A DNA stretch of 64,000 nucleotides from Rhizobium sp. P32RR-XVIII. GTDB taxonomy: Bacteria > Pseudomonadota > Alphaproteobacteria > Rhizobiales > Rhizobiaceae. The position numbers and the translations under genes were made by a program. Positions 38,425 through 46,706 of this stretch are shown here, in pieces (position 1 is the first letter of the stretch; the number at the start of each line of letters is the position of its first letter). The notes under the pieces were generated by a model. That model saw only the letters and a list, made by a program, of their open reading frames with translations. It was not told where the DNA came from and made no database searches. The stretch lies in assembly GCF_012641395.1 (NCBI RefSeq), contig NZ_JABAIH010000001.1, positions 496,001-560,000 on the forward strand, read 5' to 3'.

Positions 38425-39723
38425 TTGGCAATCTGGCTGGATCAGGCATCGGACGGTTTCGAACAGCGCTTTGCCGCGTTTCTGACGACCAAGCGCGAGG
38501 TTTCGGAAGACGTGAACACGGTCGTGCGCGCGATCATCGATGACGTGCGGACCCGCGGCGACGCGGCGCTTGCCGAATATTCGAAGAAATTCGACGGCGT
38601 TGATTTTGCCGCAGTGCCGATGCGCGTCACCGAGGCGGAAATCGATGCTGCTGTGGAGGCTGTTCCGGCCGAAGTGCTCGGCGCGCTGAAAGTCGCTGCC
38701 GTGCGGATTGAATCCCATCATCGCCGGCAGCTGCCGAAGGATGATATCTATGAGGATGCCATGGGCGTCGGGCTCGGCTCGCGCTGGACGGCGATCGAGG
38801 CGGTCGGCCTCTATGTACCTGGCGGTACGGCGAGCTACCCGAGTTCGGTGCTGATGAATGCGGTCCCGGCAAAGGTGGCAGGCGTCGAGCGCATCGTCAT
38901 TGTGGTCCCGGCGACGGGTGGCAGCGTTAATCCGGCGGTGCTTGCGGCGGCAAAGCTCGCCGGCGTTTCGGAAATCTACCGCGTCGGCGGGGCGCAGGCG
39001 GTTGCAGCGCTGGCTTACGGCACGGAAACGATCGCCCCGGTCGCAAAGATCACCGGCCCGGGCAACGCCTATGTCGCGGCCGCCAAGCGCCAGGTTTTCG
39101 GCACCGTCGGCATCGACATGATTGCCGGTCCGTCCGAAGTGCTGGTGATCGCCGACAAGGACAACAACCCGGACTGGATCGCAGCCGATCTCCTGGCCCA
39201 GGCCGAACACGACGCAGGTGCGCAAGCGATCCTGGTCACCGACGACGCCGAATTCGGCAAGGCGGTCGAAGCGGCCGTGGAGAGGCAGTTGAAAACGCTG
39301 AATCGCTCGGAAACGGCGGCCGCCAGCTGGCGGGATTTCGGAGCCATCATCGTGGTAAAGAACCTGAAGGACGCCGTCCCGCTCGCCAACCGCATCGCCG
39401 CCGAGCATCTTGAGCTTGCTGTCGCCGATCCGGATGCATTGCTCGACGGCATCCGCAATGCCGGCGCGATCTTCATCGGCGCGCATACGCCGGAAGTCAT
39501 CGGCGATTATGTCGGCGGCTCGAACCACGTTCTGCCGACGGCACGTTCTGCCCGCTTCTCCTCCGGTCTTTCGGTGCTCGATTTCGTCAAGCGGACGTCG
39601 ATCCTCCGGCTTGGGCCGCAGCAGTTGCGCGAACTCGGGCCGGCGGCGATTGCGCTTGCGGTTTCCGAAGGACTTGATGCTCACGCGCGATCGGTCGCGA
39701 TCCGCCTCAATCTCGAAAGGTGA
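38425..39723 (+). CDS. hisD: Histidinol dehydrogenase HisD
   Basis: 432 residues from TTG 38425, with AAGGAA upstream; no better start exists. Signature segments: VGLYVPGGTASYPSSVLMNAVPAKVAGV, KITGPGNAYVAAAKRQVFG, DMIAGPSEVLVIAD, LAQAEHDAGAQA (metal-site histidine), AAEHLELAV and the end region GSNHVLPTARSARFSSGLSVLDFVKRTS. It oxidises histidinol to histidine in two NAD-dependent steps with zinc. Confidence 0.97.
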   Translation: MAIWLDQASDGFEQRFAAFLTTKREVSEDVNTVVRAIIDDVRTRGDAALAEYSKKFDGVDFAAVPMRVTEAEIDAAVEAVPAEVLGALKVAAVRIESHHRRQLPKDDIYEDAMGVGLGSRWTAIEAVGLYVPGGTASYPSSVLMNAVPAKVAGVERIVIVVPATGGSVNPAVLAAAKLAGVSEIYRVGGAQAVAALAYGTETIAPVAKITGPGNAYVAAAKRQVFGTVGIDMIAGPSEVLVIADKDNNPDWIAADLLAQAEHDAGAQAILVTDDAEFGKAVEAAVERQLKTLNRSETAAASWRDFGAIIVVKNLKDAVPLANRIAAEHLELAVADPDALLDGIRNAGAIFIGAHTPEVIGDYVGGSNHVLPTARSARFSSGLSVLDFVKRTSILRLGPQQLRELGPAAIALAVSEGLDAHARSVAIRLNLER

Positions 39724-39726
39724 GGC

Positions 39727-40200
39727 ATGGCAAAGGGCGACTTCCGGCTTTCTGATGTCGTCCTCGACGACACGATCGGCCGTTCGACGCCCGATGTCGA
39801 GCATGAGCGCGCCGTCGCCATCTTCGATCTCATCGAGGAAAACCGGTTCGAGCCTGTTGGCCATAGCGGCGGACCCTACCGGCTGAATATTTCGCTGGCC
39901 GATTCCAAGCTCGTCTTCGGCATCACCACGGAAGAGGGGCGGGATGTCGCGACCCATATCCTGTCGCTGACGCCTTTCCGACGGATCGTGAAGGACTATT
40001 TCATGATCTGCGAAAGCTACTACGAGGCGATCCGGTCTGCTTCGCCGAGCCGTATCGAGGCCATCGACATGGGGCGGCGCGGGATCCACAACGAGGGCTC
40101 GCAGACGCTGAAGGACCGGCTTGCCGGCAAGATCGAGGTCGATTTCGACACTGCGCGCCGCATCTTCACGCTCGTCTGCGTGCTTCACTGGCGCGGATGA
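39727..40200 (+). CDS. UPF0262 family protein
   Basis: 157 residues starting 3 bp after his[35 protein letters not shown] and [18 protein letters not shown] plus [44 protein letters not shown] match UPF0262, a conserved alphaproteobacterial family of unknown function. It is translationally coupled with the next gene (4-bp overlap). Confidence 0.88.
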   Translation: MAKGDFRLSDVVLDDTIGRSTPDVEHERAVAIFDLIEENRFEPVGHSGGPYRLNISLADSKLVFGITTEEGRDVATHILSLTPFRRIVKDYFMICESYYEAIRSASPSRIEAIDMGRRGIHNEGSQTLKDRLAGKIEVDFDTARRIFTLVCVLHWRG

Positions 40201-40682
40201 TACCAGTGGCGCCGGGGGAACACACGGCAGAGGTAAAAGCGCACGGCGCGATCCTTTTCATGTGCGGGATGAACGCCATTCGCTCGCCGATTGCCGAAGC
40301 GATCGCCCGTAGCATGCTGCCTGCGACTACCTATATACGCTCGGCGGGCATTCGCGCCGGCGAACGCGATCCATTCGTCGATGTCGTGCTTGATGAAATC
40401 GGTCTCTCGCTTGGGCGCCGGCAGCCGCAGACTCTTGAGGAGCTCGAGGATGATTACTTCGATCTCATCATCACGCTGTCGCCTCAGGCGCATCACGCCG
40501 CACTGGAACTGACGCGCTCCAACGCGGTTGAAGTGGTCTACTGGCCGACGATGGATCCAACCGTGGCGACCGGTACCCGCGAGCAGATCCTGGATGCCTA
40601 TCGCGAGATCCGCGATCACCTCACAGCCTTGATCGAAAGCCGGCTCATCAGGAGAAATGGCCTCGCCGCGCAATCGGCGTGA
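40197..40682 (+). CDS. Low-molecular-weight phosphatase-like protein
   Basis: 161 residues. The LMW-PTP/ArsC P-loop CX5R is seen in [20 protein letters not shown], then [24 protein letters not shown]. The usual C-terminal DP aspartate has a counterpart in [12 protein letters not shown]. It likely dephosphorylates a protein tyrosine or is an arsenate-reductase relative. It overlaps the UPF0262 gene by 4 bp, so it belongs to the hisD transcript. Confidence 0.85.
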   Translation: MIPVAPGEHTAEVKAHGAILFMCGMNAIRSPIAEAIARSMLPATTYIRSAGIRAGERDPFVDVVLDEIGLSLGRRQPQTLEELEDDYFDLIITLSPQAHHAALELTRSNAVEVVYWPTMDPTVATGTREQILDAYREIRDHLTALIESRLIRRNGLAAQSA

Positions 40683-40801
40683 AACAAATGGCAGAAAGCC
40701 CGATCAACAAGGTTCACAAATGAACGTTGATTGTGTAGTTTCCGCGCAAATTTGAGGCGGTCCGATGCCGCCAGCTCAACCGACAGGAAGAAAACCCTTA
40801 T

Positions 40802-41020
40802 ATGCCTAAAGAAGAAGTCCTCGAATTCCCGGGTATCGTGACCGAACTTCTGCCGAACGCGACCTTTCGCGTGAAGCTCGAAAACGAGCACGAAATCATC
40901 GCCCATACGGCAGGGCGCATGCGCAAGAACCGCATTCGCGTTCTGGCGGGCGACAAGGTGCTTGTGGAAATGACGCCCTACGATCTCACGAAGGGCCGCA
41001 TCACCTATCGCTTCAAGTAG
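40802..41020 (+). CDS. infA: Translation initiation factor IF-1
   Basis: 72 residues, exactly the family length. The S1/OB fold is seen in [70 protein letters not shown]. It occupies the 30S A site during initiation. A 119-bp gap with its promoter precedes it. Confidence 0.98.
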   Translation: MPKEEVLEFPGIVTELLPNATFRVKLENEHEIIAHTAGRMRKNRIRVLAGDKVLVEMTPYDLTKGRITYRFK

Positions 41021-41068
41021 GCTTGTGCCGGAAGTCGTCTCAAAGGTTCCGTTTCCGGTCGAGGGTCT

Positions 41069-41689
41069 ATGGCGCTCACATATAAGCTCATTCTGGCTTC
41101 CGGCTCACCGCGCCGCATCGACCTGCTCAATCAGGTAGGCATCGAGCCCTCGCGCCTGATGCCGATGGACATCGACGAGACGCCGAAGAAGTCCGAGCAT
41201 CCGCGTTCGCTCGCTAGGCGCCTGTCGACGGAAAAAGCCGAAGCGGCGCTTGCCGCGCTCAAGGGCGACCCGGCCTGGAAGGGCAGCTATATTCTTGCGG
41301 CCGACACGGTGGTTGCCGTCGGCCGCCGTATTCTCGGCAAGGCCGAATTCGCCGACGAGGCGTCCGCTTCGCTGCACCTGCTTTCCGGCCGCAGCCACTG
41401 GGTCTATACCGGTGTGTGCCTCGTGACGCCCGACCGCAAGATCCGCCAGAAGATCGTCGAGACGAAGGTGCGCTTCAAGCGCCTTTCCGGTTTCGAAATC
41501 GAGAACTATCTTGCGTCCGGCCAGTGGCGCGGCAAGGCGGGTGCTTACGGCATCCAGGGGCTCGCCGGCACCTTTGTGCAGAAAATGGTAGGCTCCTACA
41601 CAAACGTGGTCGGCCTGCCGCTCTATGAGACCATCCTGTTGCTCACCGGCGAAGGCTTCGACGTGTATAGCCGGTGGCCCGAGGGCTGA
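41069..41689 (+). CDS. maf: Maf-like nucleotide pyrophosphatase
   Basis: 206 residues with the Maf N-terminus [19 protein letters not shown], the active-site [22 protein letters not shown], and [31 protein letters not shown]. Maf proteins hydrolyse dTTP/UTP and modified nucleotides. It sits 48 bp after infA and just before yacG. Confidence 0.92.
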   Translation: MALTYKLILASGSPRRIDLLNQVGIEPSRLMPMDIDETPKKSEHPRSLARRLSTEKAEAALAALKGDPAWKGSYILAADTVVAVGRRILGKAEFADEASASLHLLSGRSHWVYTGVCLVTPDRKIRQKIVETKVRFKRLSGFEIENYLASGQWRGKAGAYGIQGLAGTFVQKMVGSYTNVVGLPLYETILLLTGEGFDVYSRWPEG

Positions 41690-41707
41690 GCCCGAAGGAG
41701 GATCAGT

Positions 41708-41917
41708 ATGTCCGAAGAAACCAAAACGACTGCAAAGGTCGAGCCGCTACGCAAGATCCGGCCCTGCCCGGAATGCGGTAAACCCTCTCACCGCGAGCAT
41801 TATCCCTTCTGTTCCAACCGCTGCCGGGAGGTCGATCTTTCCCGCTGGCTCGGCGGTGCCTACGCGATCCCGGTCACCGAGGATGAGAAGAAGGCGGAAT
41901 ACGACGACGAGCAATAG
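41708..41917 (+). CDS. yacG: YacG zinc-binding DNA gyrase inhibitor
   Basis: 69 residues with CPECGKPS and YPFCSNRCREVDLSRWLGGAYAIP, giving the CxxC...CxxxC zinc site. YacG binds GyrB and inhibits DNA gyrase in E. coli. The start follows AAGGAGG; it closes the murA-to-yacG block. Confidence 0.93.
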   Translation: MSEETKTTAKVEPLRKIRPCPECGKPSHREHYPFCSNRCREVDLSRWLGGAYAIPVTEDEKKAEYDDEQ

Positions 41918-42001
41918 CCAGGGAAATCCACAGCGAACTCCTTCAATTTGCTCGCAAATCCGCAAAATATCCCGGGTCGCCAAAAAACTGTCATTTGATG
42001 C

Positions 42002-42029
42002 TTGCCATGGCCGGACAAGATGCTATAAC
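42002..42029 (+). promoter_or_regulatory. Promoter candidate for tRNA-Phe
   Basis: TTGCCA and TATAAC are separated by 16 bp, 72 bp upstream of the tRNA. It resembles a sigma-70 promoter with a rhizobial CTTG-type -35. Confidence 0.45.
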
Positions 42030-42101
42030 CCCGCTCGCTTCCGGGGCGAACCAAGGCCCCCGCATTTCTTTCGAACGAGGAATGCCTCATGAAGCACGGA
42101 T

Positions 42102-42177
42102 GCCCAGATAGCTCAGTTGGTAGAGCAGCGGATTGAAAATCCGCGTGTCGCTGGTTCGATTCCGGCTCTGGGCACCA
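42102..42177 (+). tRNA. tRNA-Phe (anticodon GAA)
   Basis: 76 nt with CCA: acceptor GCCCAGA / TCTGGGC, D arm GCTCAGTTGGTAGAGC, anticodon arm GCGGATTGAAAATCCGC and T arm CTGGTTCGATTCCGG. It is intact and serves as the integration site of the mobile DNA to its right. Confidence 0.97.
42133..42177 (+). repeat. att site in tRNA-Phe 3' part (45-bp direct repeat, copy 1)
   Basis: From the anticodon loop to the CCA end these 45 bases are identical to 44428-44472. Duplication of a tRNA 3' half is the standard footprint of tyrosine integrase insertion. Confidence 0.9.
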
Positions 42178-42233
42178 TAAAACTCCAATAAAATCAAATG
42201 TTTATGAAGACGTATCCGAAACGATCCTGTTTC

Positions 42234-42272
42234 ATGTGGCATTTATGTGGCAATCGGGCGGGTCATGTGTCA
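42234..42272. repeat. Left arm-type direct repeats (ATGTGGCA, ATGTGGCA, ATGTGTCA)
   Basis: Three direct octamers at 42234, 42245 and 42265, 57 bp inside the left att copy. A similar set occurs near the right end at 44233-44281. Their placement resembles the arm-binding sites of a tyrosine integrase. Confidence 0.5.
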
Positions 42273-42369
42273 CCTAAGCGCCTGTGAGCACACACAAAAA
42301 AGCTCCTCCCACTTTCAAACAAACTTCTTCGCCAAACGTTCAGAGCGCTCGTGCCCGCGTTTGTCGGAC

Positions 42370-42927
42370 TCAGCGTCTAGGAATAGATGGCCGTAGATAT
42401 TGTACGGGATTTTCGCGGCGCGTCTCAGTGGCACGTTTGTCATTGAAGCGGCCCTGGCCCTGAGAGCGGGCGGCATTCCGTTCCTTGATCAAATCCCCGA
42501 GGGATTTGTTCTGGACGGGAGCGCCAAATGCCCCACCTCCAATGCGAGGAGCGGCAAACTGCTGAGAGCCGTCTGGATCATCAGGGCCACCGACATAGAC
42601 ACTGCGCCCGCGCTCAGCCGCCCGATGCTGCTCTTTGTATTTGATGTGATGTTTTGCGCGGGACGCAAGTTCGACGGCAGCGTCAGCAGGAGACATGGGC
42701 CATAGTTCTTCCTGGTGCTGCACCAACACCTGAAACACTTCGTCATGGTCTGCTTTCAGTTCGGGATATTGGCGATAGAAGTCGTGCCAGAACTTTTCCT
42801 TGCCCTGATGCTGCTGATACTCGCCTCGGATTTCCTGCTTCACCACCTCCTTGTGGAGGGCCAAGGCGCGGGCGGGATCGACATACATCAACTCGGCAAT
42901 TTCACTCTCGATGGACTTTTCCGACAC
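42370..42927 (-). CDS. Hypothetical protein with phage-assembly-like features
   Basis: 185 residues. A helical, charged first half (VDPARALALHKEVVKQEIRGEYQQHQGKEKFWHDFYRQYPELKADHDEVFQVL; PMSPADAAVELASRAKHHI) precedes a disordered Gly/Arg-rich tail (GGPDDPDGSQQFAAPRIGGGAFGAPVQ). The FW-FYxxYPxL pattern recalls small structural or scaffold-like proteins of tailed phages, but I cannot assign a family. There is no signal peptide or membrane span. Cargo of the mini-island. Confidence 0.6.
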   Translation of the reverse strand: MSEKSIESEIAELMYVDPARALALHKEVVKQEIRGEYQQHQGKEKFWHDFYRQYPELKADHDEVFQVLVQHQEELWPMSPADAAVELASRAKHHIKYKEQHRAAERGRSVYVGGPDDPDGSQQFAAPRIGGGAFGAPVQNKSLGDLIKERNAARSQGQGRFNDKRATETRRENPVQYLRPSIPRR

Positions 42928-43126
42928 AGTGATTTCTCCTGTAAGCGACTGAAACTACATCGGAATATAGCAAATAACGGGTCGCCAAAAAAACGGAGGC
43001 CAAAATGGCTCAAAATGGCGGTTTTGGTCTCATCGATGCCGTCTGGCATGTTGCATCGATCAACTCGGCATTAGCAAAGTTGTGAGATCATCCGCGACCA
43101 ATCGCCAGTTATAAGGAGCAAGGGCA

Positions 43127-43969
43127 GTGTTAGACTTTTGGCTCAGCCTTGAAAATTCGACCAGGGTTGCGCTGATCACAGCGTCTGCAACGTGCCTCTC
43201 GGCGCTCATCGGGTTCACGGCTGTTTTCATCCAGATCGGCCGACAAGGACGCAATGCAATCAAAGCAAACAGGCAAAACGAGGCGCTAAAGCGCAAGGTA
43301 GAAATATATGAACGCACACTCGAAACCTCACGCAAGGCGCAGGACGCATCTAGTGTACTTTCAAACTACCTTCACAACTTCGATATGAGCGTCCAATTCG
43401 CTAAAGCTGCACAAGACCAGAACTACAGCTGGCAGCCGCCTGCCGCACGATTTCAAGAGTATCAGCGGCTCAGCAACGAAGCCAGTCTAGCTTTTATAGG
43501 CGTAATGACGATGATCGAAGCATGGCATATTATAGAGCCAAAGCTAGACATCTTCCGTTACGCAATAGCGATGGGATTGGAGGAGCTCCGCGCGGTGACG
43601 GCCATGAGGCAGCCCGATGCGCTGATGTTTGCAATGCCCGTGCCGGGCCTTGAATCAAATTGGGTCTTGCCGAATGCAGAGAGTACAGCGGCGATCAAGA
43701 CTCGAATTAAGCAGGAGAGTTATCAGGTCGAGCGGCTCTCTGCTTGGGTCGCGGATTTCCAAGTCGAGATGCAGATGCTGCTCCTGAGTGAGCTGTTCCC
43801 CAACGAGGTCGAACGACGAGACCCACCCGATCCCGATCAATTCTGTATTCGGCTAGACCGATACGAAGAGATCAACAAAAGGATCGATGCCTCCAATTGG
43901 GGGAAGCGTCGCGTCGAAATTGAGGCGGAGGCATGGGGACGTTTCTCGGACAAGAATAGCACCCCCTAA
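43127..43969 (+). CDS. Membrane-anchored coiled-coil protein, unknown function
   Basis: 280 residues. One N-terminal membrane span (RVALITASATCLSALIGFTAVFIQIG) is followed by a basic coiled coil (NAIKANRQNEALKRKVEIYERTLETSRKAQ) and a large cytoplasmic helical domain rich in Trp, Glu and Gln. The topology (span, then cytoplasmic coil) resembles small membrane proteins carried as accessory genes on islands, some with phage-exclusion roles; that is only an analogy. Codon use appears less GC-biased than the chromosomal genes. Confidence 0.62.
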   Translation: MLDFWLSLENSTRVALITASATCLSALIGFTAVFIQIGRQGRNAIKANRQNEALKRKVEIYERTLETSRKAQDASSVLSNYLHNFDMSVQFAKAAQDQNYSWQPPAARFQEYQRLSNEASLAFIGVMTMIEAWHIIEPKLDIFRYAIAMGLEELRAVTAMRQPDALMFAMPVPGLESNWVLPNAESTAAIKTRIKQESYQVERLSAWVADFQVEMQMLLLSELFPNEVERRDPPDPDQFCIRLDRYEEINKRIDASNWGKRRVEIEAEAWGRFSDKNSTP

Positions 43970-44025
43970 CAAGCCCATGCGGAAGCGAAGTGCGCTTCCA
44001 ACACGCACCGGCCTTCTCGCAAACT

Positions 44026-44067
44026 AAAAAAGCCCTCACCTTTGGCAAACACCAGGCGGGGGCTTTT
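44026..44067 (+). terminator. Terminator after the membrane protein gene
   Basis: AAAAAAGCCC...GGGGGCTTTTC pair in a stem around a 20-odd-base loop that itself holds CACCTTTGGC; it ends in a short T run 57 bp after the stop. Confidence 0.65.
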
Positions 44068-44180
44068 CTATGTGGAGGAAGGTTAACTTGAGAGGCGAGT
44101 TAGCTCGTGTATTGACTATTAGCACTTGCTGAAGCGATGCCGACAACCCCCAAAGAGAAGCAGGACAGCAAGCACTTATA

Positions 44181-44227
44181 AAGGCCCCGTAGGACCGGCT
44201 TATCCCCAAGCCTTACCTAGGGGCCTT
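44181..44227 (+). terminator. Hairpin terminator near the right end of the mini-island
   Basis: AAGGCCCC-G-TAGG pairs with CCTA-GGGGCCTT (12 bp, one bulge), followed by TCTTTAT. The 110 bp before it hold no gene. It may insulate the island or end a small RNA. Confidence 0.6.
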
Positions 44228-44232
44228 TCTTT

Positions 44233-44281
44233 ATGTGGGACAGGCTTTCGTTAGTGACAGCATGTGGCAATCCATGTGTCA
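44233..44281. repeat. Right arm-type direct repeats (ATGTGGGA, ATGTGGCA, ATGTGTCA)
   Basis: Octamers at 44233, 44262 and 44274, in the same order and orientation as the left set. ATGTGGCAAT is shared exactly as a decamer with 42245-42254. Confidence 0.5.
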
Positions 44282-44427
44282 TGGAGCCAACGGAAACAGT
44301 CGGGACACCCTTGTAATTGTTGGGATTATTTGCGACTGGTCGTAACAGGTTTTCATGTAAAATAATGCAGATTTTCCCGGCATTACGTAATTATATCAAA
44401 TACCTATGCAAAGACTGCATACGCTTC

Positions 44428-44472
44428 TTGAAAATCCGCGTGTCGCTGGTTCGATTCCGGCTCTGGGCACCA
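44428..44472 (+). repeat. att site, 45-bp direct repeat copy 2 (tRNA-Phe 3' fragment)
   Basis: Identical to 42133-42177. It lacks the tRNA 5' half and is not a tRNA gene. It is both the right end of the mini-island and the probable left end (attL) of the prophage whose integrase starts 107 bp further on. Confidence 0.9.
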
Positions 44473-44578
44473 CCTCTAAAAATCACCTTTGATTTTGCTT
44501 CGCTTTTTACCTCTAAATGTCCAGAGAATTTAAACGACCCTAAAAAGCTGGACACTTTTGTTCCGGGTTTGGTCGATC

Positions 44579-45661
44579 CTACTCGTCGTCTTCGACCTTC
44601 CGAATAAGCCCGATTGCACTCTTTGCGAGCCGTCTCTGAGAGGCGGCTTTTGTGTATCTGGTGACCTCCTTCGAGGTCGTGTGGCCGGTCACCGACATGA
44701 TCTGTTTTTCGGTTGCGCCGTTGTTCGCCATGCGTGTCGCGGCGACCTTCCGCAGACCGTGAGCCGTGCAGTGTTTCAGGCCCGCGTTGTCGCATTGCTT
44801 CCGGAACCAGTTGCCGAAGCCGGCCGATGTGAACGGCTTGTTGAATGCCGTGACGAGGAAGGTGAGATCTCCGCAAGGCGACCCGTCGATGATGGTCTGC
44901 AGCTCGGGATGGATCGGTAGTTCAAGAGTGACCGGCTTGCGGTTCCTGCCCTTGAACTGAGTGAACTTGAAGGATGCGCCCTGAATATGCTGCCGACCGA
45001 GAACGATGGCATCACTTCGGCGCTGGCTGGTGTAAAGCATCAGACCTAGCGCCAGTCGCCCCTTGGTGCCAATAGGATGAGACGCCTCGAATTGCTCGAC
45101 CTCGGCTTCTGTCCACGTGTGGAAGCCCTCTGATCCTGTCTTGAAAAGGGGAACATCGCGAGCCGGATTGCTGAGAACATGTTCTGCGCCGGGTGATGTT
45201 GCCCAAGTAAATATCCCGCGCAGCGTCTTGACGCGACTATTGGCAGCCTCTGGCAAGTCCGCCTTGCGATCTCGCAAGGTGCGGACGGCGCGGGCATTAA
45301 AGGCGGAAAGGGGCATGTCCTCAAATTTGCGCTTCGAGTCCGGTTTGATCGGCTCGTCCCACATGTGCTCGACGATCTGCTTGCGGACGAGCCTCGTGCG
45401 GGCGTCGAGCTGCTTGTATTCAGCCGACTGAAAATACTCCTGGCAAAGCCAGCGGAAGGTTCCCTTCGTGGCAAGCTTCGGTCCTGCCGGCTCTTCTTTC
45501 ACGTTGCCTTCGAGCGCGTCATAGTATGCCTGATTGAACTCGTCGCTGCCGGGTACGCCTGGCAGGCGGATTTTCTTCTGTCCCTTTTTGCGGAAATAGA
45601 AGCGCAGGACGCCATCCGTGGTGTCCTCGACGACATACTTGCGAGCAAACTTTTTAGGCAT
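44579..45661 (-). CDS. int: Tyrosine-type phage integrase
   Basis: 360 residues. The N-terminal DNA-binding and SAM-like core (TFRWLCQEYFQSAEYKQLDARTRLVRKQIVEHM) is followed by the catalytic domain: Arg in LMLYTSQRRSDAIVLG, HGLRK box in CTAHGLRKVAATRMANNG, then VTGHTTSKEVTRYTKAA with the nucleophilic tyrosine. It recombines at the tRNA-Phe 3' end. Convergent to the att site, as usual. The start overlaps the upstream gene stop by one base. Confidence 0.95.
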   Translation of the reverse strand: MPKKFARKYVVEDTTDGVLRFYFRKKGQKKIRLPGVPGSDEFNQAYYDALEGNVKEEPAGPKLATKGTFRWLCQEYFQSAEYKQLDARTRLVRKQIVEHMWDEPIKPDSKRKFEDMPLSAFNARAVRTLRDRKADLPEAANSRVKTLRGIFTWATSPGAEHVLSNPARDVPLFKTGSEGFHTWTEAEVEQFEASHPIGTKGRLALGLMLYTSQRRSDAIVLGRQHIQGASFKFTQFKGRNRKPVTLELPIHPELQTIIDGSPCGDLTFLVTAFNKPFTSAGFGNWFRKQCDNAGLKHCTAHGLRKVAATRMANNGATEKQIMSVTGHTTSKEVTRYTKAASQRRLAKSAIGLIRKVEDDE

Positions 45662-45948
45662 CAGACCTGAGTTTCCCAGTCATCATCGTCCTGGTCGGCC
45701 TCGTCACCGGGAAGCCGATCGAAGAACCGATCGAGTTTCAGCCGATCCCAGACCGTCCGTGCGTTCGGTCTTTTCGGCGACGGCATTCTGCCATCCTTGA
45801 CCATTTCGTCAAACAGGCTCGTCGATACGCCAATATAGGCGGCAGCCTGCTCTCGGTTCAGGCCGCGAGGAGGGAGGGATACAGGAAGCACTTCCGCGCG
45901 CTGCTGCCTCATCGGATATCCATTTCCTTTAGCCTCTGTTTGGCGCAC
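45661..45948 (-). CDS. xis: Excisionase / AlpA-like DNA-binding protein
   Basis: Up to 95 residues; an internal ATG at 45912 gives about 83. RGLNREQAAAYIGVSTSLFDEMVKDGRMPSPKRPNARTVWDRLKLDRFFDRLPG is a MerR-like winged helix of the excisionase/AlpA type. Its stop overlaps the integrase start, so the two are coupled. It would direct the integrase toward excision. Confidence 0.82.
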   Translation of the reverse strand: MRQTEAKGNGYPMRQQRAEVLPVSLPPRGLNREQAAAYIGVSTSLFDEMVKDGRMPSPKRPNARTVWDRLKLDRFFDRLPGDEADQDDDDWETQV

Positions 45949-45949
45949 A

Positions 45950-46303
45950 TCAGATCTCCTCGCAGACCATGGCAGCCTTCCGGGCTTCCCACTGGCGCAG
46001 GATGTTGCGCTTGCGGGTCACGAGCTCCAGGTGATCATCTTCCGGCCGGACGCAAAGCCGGTTGCGGCAGACGTGGTCGATTTCTTTCTTGCCGGGAATG
46101 TAGCCGTGCTCATTAGTCCACATGACGAGATGCACGGCGACGGTCTGGCCGCCGAGCGACATACGCGGATAGCCGGCGCCGCGACCGCTCTCACCGGAGG
46201 TTGGTCCTGTCCAGATCCAGCAGCCTGTTGCCTCGTCGACGTGGACGCGGGACATGATCTTTTCTCGGATCTTCGAGCGACGGCTCATCGCATCGTTCTC
46301 CAA
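45950..46303 (-). CDS. HNH endonuclease-type protein
   Basis: 117 residues. CWIWTGPTSGESGRGAGYPRMSLGGQTVAVHLVMWTNEHGYIPGKKEIDHVCRNRLCVRPEDDHLELVTRKRNILR is the phage HNH_3 pattern with the DH dyad and paired cysteine-type positions. Such genes are often free-standing homing nucleases or packaging-associated nicking enzymes. Confidence 0.85.
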   Translation of the reverse strand: MENDAMSRRSKIREKIMSRVHVDEATGCWIWTGPTSGESGRGAGYPRMSLGGQTVAVHLVMWTNEHGYIPGKKEIDHVCRNRLCVRPEDDHLELVTRKRNILRQWEARKAAMVCEEI

Positions 46304-46524
46304 TACTCAGCCTCGACGCTCGGCACTTCGGTCCATGCCGGGATCGTCATAAGCGACCAACTGGGAAGAGGATCGAATCCTACCTCAATCATCAGCCGGA
46401 AACTGAATTCGCCCATCGGCGCCGCTGACCGCTTGAAGCAGCCGACGATGACGTGGAAGGGCCGGTTTCGATAGAAGTCACGGCCGGCGTAGATTTGGAG
46501 ATGTCGAGTAATCCGGACGATCAT
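46285..46524 (-). CDS. Small hypothetical phage protein
   Basis: 79 residues with a beta-rich, hydrophobic middle (RNRPFHVIVGCFKRSAAPMGEFSFRLMIEVGFDPLPSW). It overlaps the HNH gene by 19 bp and the upstream gene by 4 bp, which supports it as a member of the leftward operon. No function known. Confidence 0.5.
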   Translation of the reverse strand: MIVRITRHLQIYAGRDFYRNRPFHVIVGCFKRSAAPMGEFSFRLMIEVGFDPLPSWSLMTIPAWTEVPSVEAEYWRTMR

Positions 46525-46706
46525 TCGGCCTGATTCCTCTGCCGATCTGCTGTGTACGCCGCGATCAACGCCAGTCGAATGATTGACATTCGTATCCGCC
46601 GCTGCTCGTCGCTCGATACCTTGAAGTAATTTTCAGGTGGCTCGTATTGGTCGAGAACTTCGTGGGCCGCCAGGCCGGCGGCAGCTGTGATGCGAGGTTT
46701 GCTCAC
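46521..46706 (-). CDS. Small hypothetical phage protein
   Basis: 61 residues from GTG 46706, whose GTGA overlaps the stop of the upstream gene. SKPRITAAAGLAAHEVLDQYEPPENYFKVSSDEQRRIRMSIIRLALIAAYTADRQRNQAE is mostly helical. No family recognised; the coupling is the main evidence. Confidence 0.55.
   Translation of the reverse strand: MSKPRITAAAGLAAHEVLDQYEPPENYFKVSSDEQRRIRMSIIRLALIAAYTADRQRNQAE

Larger units (their letters stand above)
42178..44427. mobile_element. 2.3-kb integrase-less mini-island between tRNA-Phe att repeats
   Basis: It is bounded by the two 45-bp att copies and contains two genes, two terminators and similar short repeat sets near each end. No integrase is present inside. 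It could be a satellite mobilised in trans, or the residue of a deleted prophage. Its two genes look more AT-rich than the flanking chromosome (base counts not computed). Confidence 0.7.

Noticed and set aside
37906..40188. A 760-codon open frame on the minus strand
   Set aside because: It is antisense to the DUF2948, hisD and UPF0262 genes, has Arg/His/Asp-rich composition typical of the shadow of high-GC genes, and no domain.
44428..44472. Second tRNA-Phe gene
   Set aside because: Only the 3' part from the anticodon loop is present; the 5' half is missing, so it is an att copy.
44518..44554. 7-bp inverted repeat TGTCCAG/CTGGACA between the att copy and the integrase gene
   Set aside because: Could be an integrase arm site or weak hairpin, but it is too short and isolated to annotate.
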